A DNA stretch of 64,000 bases. Origin: Maribellus sp. YY47. Its GTDB lineage: Bacteria > Bacteroidota > Bacteroidia > Bacteroidales > Prolixibacteraceae. Below the pieces are notes generated by a model, which did not search any database, was not told the origin of the DNA, and saw only the letters and a program-made list of their open reading frames with translations. Position numbers and translations under genes: made by a program. The DNA is taken from NCBI RefSeq assembly GCF_023111095.1, contig NZ_JALGYW010000012.1, positions 1 to 64,000 on the forward strand. The letters run 5' to 3'. Numbering within the stretch: position 1 is the stretch's first letter; the number at the start of each line of letters is the position of its first letter. Below are positions 38,001-49,213 of the stretch, one piece after another.

Positions 38001-38627
38001 TTCCGAGCCATCAGCCAGTTTTATTCGTACAGGCTCGTTAGCCAGCTCAAACATTATGGCATTGTTGCTTTTAATTTTAGGATGGCTGGATACAATATCC
38101 CAAACCTTCAGCAAATATTCGGCATAATTGTACTCGTCGTCCACACCAATCACTTCGGGAGAAACTCCGGGCGGACGCATAACAACATATAAACCTTTCG
38201 AAACAGCGTATTCTGCCATCGGAACGAATACTTCATCAAGGTATTTTTTAAACCGCACTTCGTCGAAGCAATTTGGCAATTCATGACCATCCGGGGTGCA
38301 ACCCGGTGCATTGCTCCAGTATGGGTCCATGTGTAAACGCAGGAAATTCATTTTCCAGCCAGCATTTAATATCTTATCAATTAAGCCCTGGTTATAATTC
38401 AAACAACCGGTTACATCATAATTGTTCCAGTATTGTCCGCGTTCGTTAAACCACGGGCTGTACGTTTGGGCAAAACCGTGCAAAACAACTGTGTTACCAT
38501 GCGGGTCTTTCAGGTCTCTCCCCTCAACATGTAATTTCGGGGTTGGCATACCTTCCCATGCCTGGATCAAGCTGGTACTATGAATAAGAACAAAAAACAG
38601 TAGTAAATTTTTAAGGTAGATTTTCAT
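35055..38627 (-). CDS. Multidomain GH5-GH43 fusion with Big2-like and C-terminal sorting-like domains
   Basis: A 1190-residue secreted enzyme (signal peptide to about Ala23). Residues 28-400 are a GH5-type TIM barrel with acid/base Glu198 (FELANEP) and nucleophile Glu305 (MVTEMDW). Residues 410-710 are a GH43 propeller (NPVIFADFPDPDVI, base Asp423; LEGSHLYKING with the acid Glu), followed by a beta-sandwich of the kind attached to GH43_12-type enzymes (about 715-905, ending VDIDWFTTE). A Big2-like domain (about 915-995), a further beta-sandwich (about 1010-1130) and a tail VYSVAGVKLRSDV...GLPSGVYVV complete it; the tail resembles type IX secretion or Bacteroidales C-terminal domains. The fusion could cut backbone and remove arabinose or xylose in one molecule. 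It is monocistronic as far as visible. GH5 subfamily and substrate unknown. Confidence 0.85.
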   Translation of the reverse strand: MKIYLKNLLLFFVLIHSTSLIQAWEGMPTPKLHVEGRDLKDPHGNTVVLHGFAQTYSPWFNERGQYWNNYDVTGCLNYNQGLIDKILNAGWKMNFLRLHMDPYWSNAPGCTPDGHELPNCFDEVRFKKYLDEVFVPMAEYAVSKGLYVVMRPPGVSPEVIGVDDEYNYAEYLLKVWDIVSSHPKIKSNNAIMFELANEPVRIKLADGSEGSNTQAHFDVLKAIFQPIVNKIRENGFHNVLWIPGSGYQSQYKGYAINPIEGENIGYAIHVYPGWFGSADGYEVFKKEWDENITPVADFAPIMVTEMDWAPEEYNSSWGKSTTGVAGGDGFGANFKKITDDAGNVSWLLFTSPDLLAQFSDTPPAEGEEYTFLNDPEACPWPVFHWFQDYAESQYPRPDFEYQSTSDNGDGTYTNPVIFADFPDPDVIRVDDVYYMVSTTMHIFPGATILKSYDLVNWEYCSNPLEKIESTECYNLDGCDRYGRGQWASSLKYHNGTFYLLFTTLDEGSYLLTAAHPEGPWEKQKLAGTFYDPGLFFDENDRIYVVFGINTLKIAELDENFAVLPGTEKEVYSYTLKEGLEGSHLYKINGYYYIYATYGGWPAYQVALRSANIYGPYEERLLLDDENIHQGALVETQTGEWWTVLFYDKGAYGRLPNLQPVNWVDGWPEIGVEGKGVTTYTKPDVGKEYEKRVLPTNDNFMDYKLGMQWGWNHNPENSKWSLTENPGNLRLYTVSVADGFKSARNTLTQRIFACPDDLDHSYGTIKMNIKNMLDGDVAGLAVFQDPYAYIGVKAENSEKKLVMVNNGVETEGQVISDSVVYLRAVASFNASNAGFYYSFDNENYTKLGTDLAMKFELSVFTGNKFSLFNYATQQTGGYVDIDWFTTEEQFSEEVFFDDSFTGFSEEALTLADLQLPGEHIELLTGSSITFTVNAVYQNGRTVDVTLGATYENSSPDIVKIVNGNLVALADGEATINITYQGEMGEPLTRQTLVTSSTFPLTAELFNPSIYSTGTFDEWSKTLTTGQYGFGGWSYSAGVNLSAYKYLVVKLANPGACGASFRLFDNNNYWGGAASYDLMNKTQVAVPLANMFKAESNEKLDPSHIYIIGFWSYGSCPIQIDEVYLSNSDDYKPTGIGSIPLPTLNPNEIVDVYSVAGVKLRSDVMRKNATKGLPSGVYVVGRQKVICIGGDY

Positions 38628-39124
38628 TGTTATGCCTTATTATTTGCGAAATAAAAAAATCGGCATTCTCTACCTTCAGTTACCATGTATGTATACCGGG
38701 TTATATTCAATTGGGTGAAAAAAAATACACCATGAATAAAGAACGCCAAGTTTAGTTTCACGTCAGAATTCCTTCCTGATTTAGTTATTAATTAGTTTTT
38801 ATATGGTTAGGCCAACCTATGGTTAACCACAACAGATCACAATAATAAATGAAAGCATATAAGCTAACTTCTACTTTTAGTTATTAGTTTTAAATATTTA
38901 GACATAACGTTGGCTTCTGGTGATGTAGAATAACAGATATATTATTGTCTGTTGTAAAAAGGATAAGAGCATCATACATTAATAAGTATCAGTCAAGAGG
39001 TCATAAGAAACCAAACAGAACATCTAGACGAGGAAGTATTCAATTTAAAAAACTTTGTGTTCAAAATTGAAAATCCTTTAGCATCCAATCGCGTTATTTT
39101 ACTGAACAATAATCATTAAAAACT
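38628..39124. other. Divergent intergenic region between GH5-GH43 and the plus-strand gene
   Basis: A 497-bp gap that must hold promoters for two divergent genes. Visible structure: the 10-bp palindrome TGGTTAACCA at 38820-38829, close to GGTTAGGCCAACC, and AACAGA/TCTGTT arms near 38932-38953. A one-mismatch -7 box (AAACTTTG, 39050-39057) precedes the plus-strand gene by 67 bp but has no -33 partner. No consensus promoter was found for GH5-GH43. Confidence 0.5.
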
Positions 39125-39820
39125 ATGAAAACTATATTCTTTCTTGCCTTTTCGTTTGCTTTTATATTATCAGGATTTTCACAATCATTTGTTATTAGCG
39201 ACCTATCGACACTATCCGACCATGTAAACGTTAGAAAAGGTGACAACAACGCACTGAACGGGAAATATTATGAGCATATCGATGGCTCACCGTTTTTAAA
39301 CAATGAATTCCAAAAAGGAATTGTCTCAGTAAATGACACCTTAAGCTTTAAAGATGTTCCTTTACGCTACAATATTTTTACAGATAAAATCGAATTTAAA
39401 GACAGGAAAGACCAGGTACTCGAAATAAACGACCAAAACCAGGACTATTATTTTCTTATCAATCAAAAGCAATTTAAAACTGCCGAGTATATTTATGAAA
39501 ATAATACAAAACGAGGCGTTTTAGAGATTTTGGTCAGAGGTCATGTTCAACTTTACAAAAGATACCAGGTTAAATTTGAACCGGCAACAAAAGCCATTGG
39601 CTTTCAGGATGCACAACCAGACCGGTTTGTAAGCCAGGATGCTGAATATTTTCTTGCCGTTGATAATGAAAAACCAAGGGAAATTAAACTGAATAAAAAA
39701 GATATATTCAGCCAATTAGAGCCATTCAAAGCCGATATTGAGAAATACGCAAAAGCTGAAAAGCTGAATACAAAATCAGAAAAGGATCTTGTTCAACTGG
39801 TACAATATTGCAACAAGTAA
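39125..39820 (+). CDS. Secreted protein of unknown function (only plus-strand gene)
   Basis: A 231-residue protein with a clear signal peptide (MKTIFFLAFSFAFILSGFSQ). The body alternates short charged strands (LSFKDVPLRYNIFTDKIEFKD; YYFLINQKQFKTAEYIY; VQLYKRYQVKF) and ends with a lysine-rich helical region. I do not recognise a Pfam domain; similar small secreted proteins of this look occur in many Bacteroidetes without known role. It is the only gene on the plus strand, lies between two xylan transcription units and stops 11 bp before a strong terminator. Nothing in it suggests a glycosidase or transporter, so it may be unrelated to xylan use. Translation start is the ATG preceded by an AT-rich leader. 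Confidence 0.85.
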   Translation: MKTIFFLAFSFAFILSGFSQSFVISDLSTLSDHVNVRKGDNNALNGKYYEHIDGSPFLNNEFQKGIVSVNDTLSFKDVPLRYNIFTDKIEFKDRKDQVLEINDQNQDYYFLINQKQFKTAEYIYENNTKRGVLEILVRGHVQLYKRYQVKFEPATKAIGFQDAQPDRFVSQDAEYFLAVDNEKPREIKLNKKDIFSQLEPFKADIEKYAKAEKLNTKSEKDLVQLVQYCNK

Positions 39821-39831
39821 ATTCCCTCTAT

Positions 39832-39875
39832 AAAAAGAGTGCTGAAGTTTAAATATCTCAGCACTCTTTTTTTTT
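39832..39875. terminator. Bidirectional intrinsic terminator
   Basis: AAAAAGAGTGCTGA (39832-39845) pairs perfectly with TCAGCACTCTTTTT (39858-39871) across a 12-nt loop, and the T-run continues to 39875. The A-run on the other arm gives a T-run on the minus strand, so it can end both the plus-strand gene at 39820 and the minus-strand operon ending with GH8 at 39879. Confidence 0.9.
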
Positions 39876-39878
39876 GAC

Positions 39879-41153
39879 TTATTCGGGCAGTATTATCCGG
39901 TAATTCCCGCTCAGGTGCATTATGCTGAAGAGATATAAAAGCCCGTCGTAATACGGATCAAAATACCCATCCTCATAGGGTTCCAGTTTGGCATTCCATA
40001 GTTTATGTACAAAATCGAGATCAGGATCACCGCTTTTCATAATGGAAGCCGAAGCAGCGGTAGAAATTAAACCCAGTGAATGCCGTAATTTTCGGAAACC
40101 TCCGGCCTGAAGTATAAACTCAGGTTCTGAACCATCAGGATTATATTGATCTGCAAAATTATCCATTCCCTGCGAACGCAAAAATCCCTGAAAACGGCGG
40201 GCATAATCTTCCTGCCAGTTTTTATCTTTCCCAAACCAATAATAATCCATGGCAATATTCATCGGAACGCGCCACGAATCGTATCTGAAAGCAGCCGGCA
40301 TCCATGGGGTTGAATGCAGACTACCATCAAAATTGGCATAATCGGTATTTAATCCGGTTAGCGGGTGGCAGGCACGATGCAGAAATACTCGCGCCGTATC
40401 GGCACAATCGCGGTAAAACTGTTCGTGACCATCCTTTGCAAATTCGGCCCATATTTCGAAAAATGCAGGCACATGATACGAAGGATCCGTCCACTCGTAA
40501 CCACCACCTTCGGGCACAAAACTGATTTGTTTATGCTCCAGGTTTATAATGTGGTGAATTCCGGCTGTCCCGTCTTTTTTCCACATCGCGTCTAAAATCC
40601 GGCGGGCTTCGGCGTAATAATCAATTCCGGTATCGTTTCCCCAGCGATTAGAAGCAAACAATAAACCGGTAACGTAATACAATTCTCCATCGGAAGCTGA
40701 ACCCGGTGAGTTCATTTTCATGGTTTCGGGATTGATACTCCAGCCAAAATATCCTTCACGCGGCCCCGACTGGTGCTGCGAGTATTTTTTCGACCAACGC
40801 CAAATGCGGTCAAATACCTCCTTTTTGTCCAGTTGAACTGCGACCATCATTCCATACGAAAGTCCTTCTGTGCGGGCATCATGATTTTTGATATCAGAAA
40901 CATACCCCATTGAATCACCCACTTCGAAATAAATCCGGTTCGGTCCCTCGAACAAATCGATATAAGCCTTTTGTAACTTTGCATCAATCTCTGACTGCGA
41001 ATAACCAGCTTCCAGAAGTACATTCGGATAGGTACCGGTATAATAAGCGCCTTTGACCCCTGTCCCTTCCTGCGCTTTAACCGATAAAATCACGAATAGC
41101 TGAAGTATTACCAACGAAACTTTGGCGACAGACATTTTTACTTTCCTATTCAT
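39879..41153 (-). CDS. GH8 reducing-end xylose-releasing exo-oligoxylanase (Rex) or GH8 xylanase
   Basis: A 424-residue exported (alpha/alpha)6-barrel enzyme with signal peptide ending SVKAQ (residue 28). The catalytic acid is Glu96 in DARTEGLSYGM and the base is Asp292 in RYDSWRVPMN. SPGSASDGELYY and YEWTDPSYHVPAFFEIWA are family motifs. GH8 members in xylan loci usually release xylose from the reducing end of oligosaccharides; the endo-xylanase alternative depends on an acceptor-side loop that I cannot judge. It is last in the right-hand operon, 3 bp after GH95, and is followed by a terminator. An internal ATG at 41135 is an alternative start. Confidence 0.92.
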   Translation of the reverse strand: MNRKVKMSVAKVSLVILQLFVILSVKAQEGTGVKGAYYTGTYPNVLLEAGYSQSEIDAKLQKAYIDLFEGPNRIYFEVGDSMGYVSDIKNHDARTEGLSYGMMVAVQLDKKEVFDRIWRWSKKYSQHQSGPREGYFGWSINPETMKMNSPGSASDGELYYVTGLLFASNRWGNDTGIDYYAEARRILDAMWKKDGTAGIHHIINLEHKQISFVPEGGGYEWTDPSYHVPAFFEIWAEFAKDGHEQFYRDCADTARVFLHRACHPLTGLNTDYANFDGSLHSTPWMPAAFRYDSWRVPMNIAMDYYWFGKDKNWQEDYARRFQGFLRSQGMDNFADQYNPDGSEPEFILQAGGFRKLRHSLGLISTAASASIMKSGDPDLDFVHKLWNAKLEPYEDGYFDPYYDGLLYLFSIMHLSGNYRIILPE

Positions 41154-41156
41154 TTT

Positions 41157-43634
41157 CTATAGTTTTTTAAGCTGAAGTGTTTCTCCTTTCGGAATAACCA
41201 CATCGTATTCAAAAACAGGCTCTAACTCCAGCGCCTGAATGGATTCCCCGGCATGAATTATCGGCTTTTTAATTTCTGCAACCGAAAAGAATGGGTTTGG
41301 ATTGCTTCCTTTTGCTTCTTTTAATCCCTTTCCTTTTAAAGGAACATACGAACGTATTCGGCAATTGCCCCCCAAAATTGATTTTACAGATGCTGAGGAT
41401 AGTACACCATTTTCCCATTCGATATTTACCTCAAAACCTCCGCGCGCTTTCAATCCTTTTACCTCACCATTCTCCCAAACCGATGGCAACGCAGGAAGTA
41501 ATTGAACGGCTCCATCCTGACTTTGCAACAACATTTCAGCAATTCCGGCGGTGCATCCAAAATTTCCATCAATCTGGAAAGGAGGATGGGCATCAAACAA
41601 GTTCGGATAAGTTCCGCCACTCATTCTTCTTCCGGCTACCGGTTTTAACTGATCGGTTATTAATTTATAGGCATGATCGCCATCCAAAAAGCGAGCCCAC
41701 AGGTTTACTTTCCAACCCATAGACCAACCGGTTGATTCGTCGCCACGTGCAACAAGCGAAGTTCTCGCTGCCGAAAACAGCTCGGGGTTGCGGTAAGGAG
41801 AAATCTGGCTGGAGGGAAACAGCCCGTACAAATGCGAAACGTGCCGGTGACGGTCATTGGAATTGTCCCAATCGTACATCCACTCCTGTAACTGCCCCCA
41901 TTTGCCAATTTGCATCGGGGGCAGTTTTTCAAGAGCCTTTTTAACCTGTTCAACAAAATCTTTATCTGTATTAAGTATTTGAGCAGCCTTTATGGTCGTG
42001 CTAAATAAATCAAACACCAGCTGATTATCCATAGTTGTTCCGGCAGAAATATTTGAAGGATGTCCGGCCGGAGTATTTTCGGGCGAAACCGAAGGACTGA
42101 CCACCAACCAATGATGTTCGGGTTCTTCCACCAGAAAATCGAGAAAAAACTGAGCTGCACCTTTCAATGCCGGGTAAACAGACTCCAGATAATCCTTGTC
42201 TCCATTAAACGCATATTTATCAAACAAATGCTGCGAGAACCAGGCACCTGCCATTGCCCACATTCCCCATTGGGCGCCGTCTATCGGGCCGTTTATGCGC
42301 CAAATATCAGTATTGTGGTGCAATACCCATCCACGCGCTCCATACATATCCTGTGCGGTTTTTTGCCCGGTTACCGAAAGTTCTTTTATCATTTGTACCA
42401 ATGGGCCGTTCATCTCGGTAAGATTTGTCAACTCCGACGGCCAGTAGTTCATTTCAGTATTGATGTTGACGGTATATTTGCTGTCCCACGGAGGCATTAA
42501 GCCATCGGCCCAAATGCCTTGTAAATTGGCTGGCTGTCCTCCGGGGCGCGATGAAGAAATCAGCAAATAACGGCCAAACTGAAAATACAATTCCACCAGT
42601 TGCGGATCGTTACCGGTGGCAAATTCTTCCACTCGAACATTGGTTGGTTTTTTTGATGCATCAGTTACGCCCAGGTTAAGACTAACGCGGTTAAAGAATT
42701 TTTGGTAATCGGCAATATGGTCGTTCAAAATCTGCTTATAGTTCTTTTTAAGCGCTTTTTGCAAATATGCTGTTGCCCGGGCATCGGCATCTCCGCTAAT
42801 ATCGTTGTAATTATTGAAGTTAGTTGCAATTGAAATGTAAATGGTTGCAGTTGTAGCATTGTTCACGCTCAATTCAGAAACAGAGGATGCAGATACTGTT
42901 CCGCCTTCAGTCAGAATTTTTACTTTCACCACAAACTGAACCGCGCCTTTTACGCCTTCATGATCGCTGGTTACACCCGACATTTCCAATTCGTTGTTGT
43001 TCGTAGTTTTTACAGTAACTTCTGAGGGCCGGTCCATGGTTGCAGAAAAATTCAGGGCGCCAGCTTTATCCGCCGAAATACGGGCTATCATCACCTGATC
43101 AGGAAAAGAAGAAAACATTTCTGTTTTGTAATTCACCCCGTCCGATTTGTAACGCGATGATACCACTGCCTTTTCAATATCCAGTTCGCGGTAATAATCG
43201 GAGAAATTCTCGTTCCCGGTAAAATTCAGTCTTAAATTACCAGCTGTCTGGTAAGGCATTCCATGCGATTTCTTAGTAATAAAATCGCGGTTGACCAGAT
43301 CCTCCGCCTCCTTGTACTTACCGTCGAATATCAGTTTTCGAACTTCGGCGAGCGAGGCCTTTGCATTGGGGTTGTCGTTCCGGTTAGGCTGCCCGGCCCA
43401 AATGGTATTCTCGTTTAACTGAATGACTTCATTTTGTGGATTACCAAAAACCATGGCACCCAATCGTCCGTTACCCACCGGAAGCGCTTCCACCCATTGT
43501 CCTGCAGGTTCGTTGTACCAAAGTTTTAAATTTTCGTCGGTTTGTGCCTCCGTCCAAAACGACGACAAGAGAAAACACAAAAAAATCAATTTCTGAAATT
43601 TCTGTTTACTTAAATTCTTCGTTACCATATACAT
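41157..43634 (-). CDS. GH95 alpha-L-galactosidase or alpha-1,2-L-fucosidase
   Basis: An 825-residue exported enzyme (signal peptide to about EAQ, residue 31). It shows the GH95 N-terminal beta-domain ([30 protein letters not shown]) and the (alpha/alpha)6 barrel with [23 protein letters not shown]-type motifs, [10 protein letters not shown] and [19 protein letters not shown]95 includes alpha-1,2-fucosidases and alpha-L-galactosidases; a GH95 enzyme from the Bacteroides ovatus complex-xylan locus acts on L-galactose of cereal xylan, and the context here favours that activity. It lies 3 bp before GH8 and 145 bp after the first CE1 gene. ATG at 43634 or 43628 are both possible. Confidence 0.9.
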   Translation of the reverse strand: MYMVTKNLSKQKFQKLIFLCFLLSSFWTEAQTDENLKLWYNEPAGQWVEALPVGNGRLGAMVFGNPQNEVIQLNENTIWAGQPNRNDNPNAKASLAEVRKLIFDGKYKEAEDLVNRDFITKKSHGMPYQTAGNLRLNFTGNENFSDYYRELDIEKAVVSSRYKSDGVNYKTEMFSSFPDQVMIARISADKAGALNFSATMDRPSEVTVKTTNNNELEMSGVTSDHEGVKGAVQFVVKVKILTEGGTVSASSVSELSVNNATTATIYISIATNFNNYNDISGDADARATAYLQKALKKNYKQILNDHIADYQKFFNRVSLNLGVTDASKKPTNVRVEEFATGNDPQLVELYFQFGRYLLISSSRPGGQPANLQGIWADGLMPPWDSKYTVNINTEMNYWPSELTNLTEMNGPLVQMIKELSVTGQKTAQDMYGARGWVLHHNTDIWRINGPIDGAQWGMWAMAGAWFSQHLFDKYAFNGDKDYLESVYPALKGAAQFFLDFLVEEPEHHWLVVSPSVSPENTPAGHPSNISAGTTMDNQLVFDLFSTTIKAAQILNTDKDFVEQVKKALEKLPPMQIGKWGQLQEWMYDWDNSNDRHRHVSHLYGLFPSSQISPYRNPELFSAARTSLVARGDESTGWSMGWKVNLWARFLDGDHAYKLITDQLKPVAGRRMSGGTYPNLFDAHPPFQIDGNFGCTAGIAEMLLQSQDGAVQLLPALPSVWENGEVKGLKARGGFEVNIEWENGVLSSASVKSILGGNCRIRSYVPLKGKGLKEAKGSNPNPFFSVAEIKKPIIHAGESIQALELEPVFEYDVVIPKGETLQLKKL

Positions 43635-43779
43635 TTTACTTCAATTAATCTTCAATAAACTGTCTCCGTACAACATCATGAAATGACTTCCGCCAAAACT
43701 GCCGGCAAACAGAAAAATACAAAGAGCTTTACCAGTATAAACCAGAATCGTACAAATAAATTAACCGTTAATATATGTA

Positions 43780-46056
<2,277 letters not shown>

Positions 46057-46141
46057 TTATAATAAGTTTTTATTGAAGTAATTGTCAATATCCAAATTGA
46101 TTTTTTCTGGTTACTCTATCCTAAAAAAGTTTGTAAGAGTT

Positions 46142-46277
46142 GACTTACACCGGCATTTATGCCGGTGATTTTGATTTGCACTATTCCCTGACTTTAGTCC
46201 TTAATTTCTGACAATTTGGGCGAAGGCCATTTCATTTAACAACTTGTTTTCCCGGGGATAAATCCCCGGGTTAGTCA
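46142..46277. repeat. REP-like hairpin pair (REPIN-like) between CE1 paralogues
   Basis: Two 20-nt hairpins, each a 9-bp stem with a 2-nt loop, lie at 46148-46167 (CACCGGCAT arms, TT loop) and 46251-46270 (CCCGGGGAT arms, AA loop). Each is preceded on its own strand by TGACTnA (TGACTTA at 46142-46148; TGACTAA on the minus strand at 46277-46271), so the two are in opposite orientation. Between them TGACTTTAGTC (46189-46199) looks like a shorter third unit. The core ATTTAT is shared once orientation is considered. This is the structure of REP/REPIN elements mobilised by RAYT transposases; no RAYT gene is in the window. Confidence 0.6.
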
Positions 46278-46291
46278 GAACTTGTTTCTTT

Positions 46292-47485
<1,194 letters not shown>

Positions 47486-47625
47486 TTAATAGTTTACTTT
47501 AAAATTTGAGAACGGATGGAACCGCTCCGCTCTCACATAAACTTTTTTAATCATCTTTATTTGTTTAGTTATGATTAAATAAGTTCATGTTCGTTTCATG
47601 TTATTTGGTTTAATGTTTTAATCGA

Positions 47626-49191
47626 CTAATTAATCGGATTAATGAAATTCATCAACTCCCTGTCGTGGTTGTTAACAATTCTGCATTCATTATCAAAATA
47701 CATTGTAACTCCATTTTTTGCAGTATACGGTTCCCATTCCGGCAGTATACCTTTCACATTGGGATTACCTGTTTTTACAAAGTTTATCCATGCAGAGCTC
47801 ATTTGGGCAGCCAATTCCCAGGCTTCTTCTGTATTGCCAGTCCAGTCTGCTCTCAAATCAACCGTATTGAATGCCAAAGGAATGTCCAAACCATGAAAAG
47901 AACCTTTCGATGCGTTATCGACAGCACTTTTCCAGGCCAATAAATAAACATACAAGGGGGCACTTGATTCTTCAGCTCTTGCGTCAGCGGTTCGAATGGT
48001 AAAGGGTCTGAAAACATTATCAATTGAAAGAAGGTCCTGAGGTGTATAATCAGGATATGCCTTTGCAAACAACTCAACGAATTGATCGGTTTTATCGCCA
48101 TATTGGTTTGCCAAGCGTTCTTTTGCCTGGTCCAGGGTCAGGTCTTTTTCGCCATAAAATGTTCGCATAAGCTCGTTTAAGGTAGAGCCCATCATAAGGG
48201 GTATGTCATTTGAAATATCGGCAAAACCCGGGCTGAATGGTTGCTGGAGCAATACATCCCCATCAGCCGAAGGGGCAAAGCCAAACATGGTAGGCGAACC
48301 GGGCTTTCTTGGACCAGAAATTTCTGCAATAGCATCATTTCCTGCTTTTACAAGATCCATGTATGGGATAGTATCCAGTTTTTCAACATCGTTTGGTGTA
48401 AGTCCCAATTTTTCAAGAACGGCCAAACCCAGATTTTGTGATTTCTCTTTGGTCATTGTATTCAGCAACGTTCCACTTTGAATAATTGCCTTCTGAAACA
48501 ATCCTTTTGCCGATGGCATACACATTAGCGTACCAACTTTACCACCACCGCCAGACTCGCCTACAATGGTTACATCCAAAGGATTGCCTCCAAAATTTTC
48601 AATATTGTTCCGAATCCACTCAAGCGCTTTCACAACGTCGAGCATACCCACATTGGCCGATTTTGCATACTTTTCACCACATGCCGACAAATCAAGAAAC
48701 CCAAGAATGTTCAACCGATGATTAATCGATACAAATACAATGTCGCCTTTTTTTGCCAGGGCTTCACCATAGGTCATCGGATCGTTACTGGCGCCAATGT
48801 GAAATCCCCCGCCATGTAACCAGAGCATTACCGGACGCTTTTTACCATCATTAAGTCCCTTCGTCCAAACATTTGCAGTAAACAGTTCTTTTTCGTTTTG
48901 AACGGAATCAGGGTACCAGGGTGCTACTTGCCTGGCTACGGGTCCAAAGTCTGTGCATTCGCGAATTCCGTCCCATGCATCCGGATTCTGCGGAGGCATA
49001 AATCTTTCAGCCTTGGCGTAGGGAATGCCTTTAAAAGCATAAACACTGTTGTTAATACTACCAGATACATCACCATGTGTGGTTTTAACCTGCAATTCCT
49101 GATTGTTGTTTGTTTTTGGCGTACAAGCCGTAAAACAAAATCTGGCAGTCAATAAAATTGCCATTAAAATAGGTAGAATTTGATACTTCAT
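47626..49191 (-). CDS. Type-B carboxylesterase lipoprotein
   Basis: A 521-residue protein of the COesterase family (PF00135 type). Lipobox FTAC places the lipidated Cys at 23. FKGIPYAKAERF, LWLHGGGFHIGAS (oxyanion hole) and GESGGGGKVG with nucleophile Ser213 are the family marks. The usual GESAGG elbow is changed to GESGGG. It follows GH3 by 22 bp and precedes the CE1 cluster, so it probably cleaves an acyl or phenolic ester on xylan fragments, but this family is broad and no carbohydrate esterase number is assigned. It is only distantly like the second copy at 62308-63888. Confidence 0.83.
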   Translation of the reverse strand: MKYQILPILMAILLTARFCFTACTPKTNNNQELQVKTTHGDVSGSINNSVYAFKGIPYAKAERFMPPQNPDAWDGIRECTDFGPVARQVAPWYPDSVQNEKELFTANVWTKGLNDGKKRPVMLWLHGGGFHIGASNDPMTYGEALAKKGDIVFVSINHRLNILGFLDLSACGEKYAKSANVGMLDVVKALEWIRNNIENFGGNPLDVTIVGESGGGGKVGTLMCMPSAKGLFQKAIIQSGTLLNTMTKEKSQNLGLAVLEKLGLTPNDVEKLDTIPYMDLVKAGNDAIAEISGPRKPGSPTMFGFAPSADGDVLLQQPFSPGFADISNDIPLMMGSTLNELMRTFYGEKDLTLDQAKERLANQYGDKTDQFVELFAKAYPDYTPQDLLSIDNVFRPFTIRTADARAEESSAPLYVYLLAWKSAVDNASKGSFHGLDIPLAFNTVDLRADWTGNTEEAWELAAQMSSAWINFVKTGNPNVKGILPEWEPYTAKNGVTMYFDNECRIVNNHDRELMNFINPIN

Positions 49192-49213
49192 AGTTTGCTT
49201 GTTTGTTTATGAT

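Noticed and set aside
47508-47534. Hairpin GAGAACGGA / TCCGCTCTC after the type-B carboxylesterase
   Set aside because: One mismatch in the stem and no T-run on the minus strand; too weak to call a terminator.
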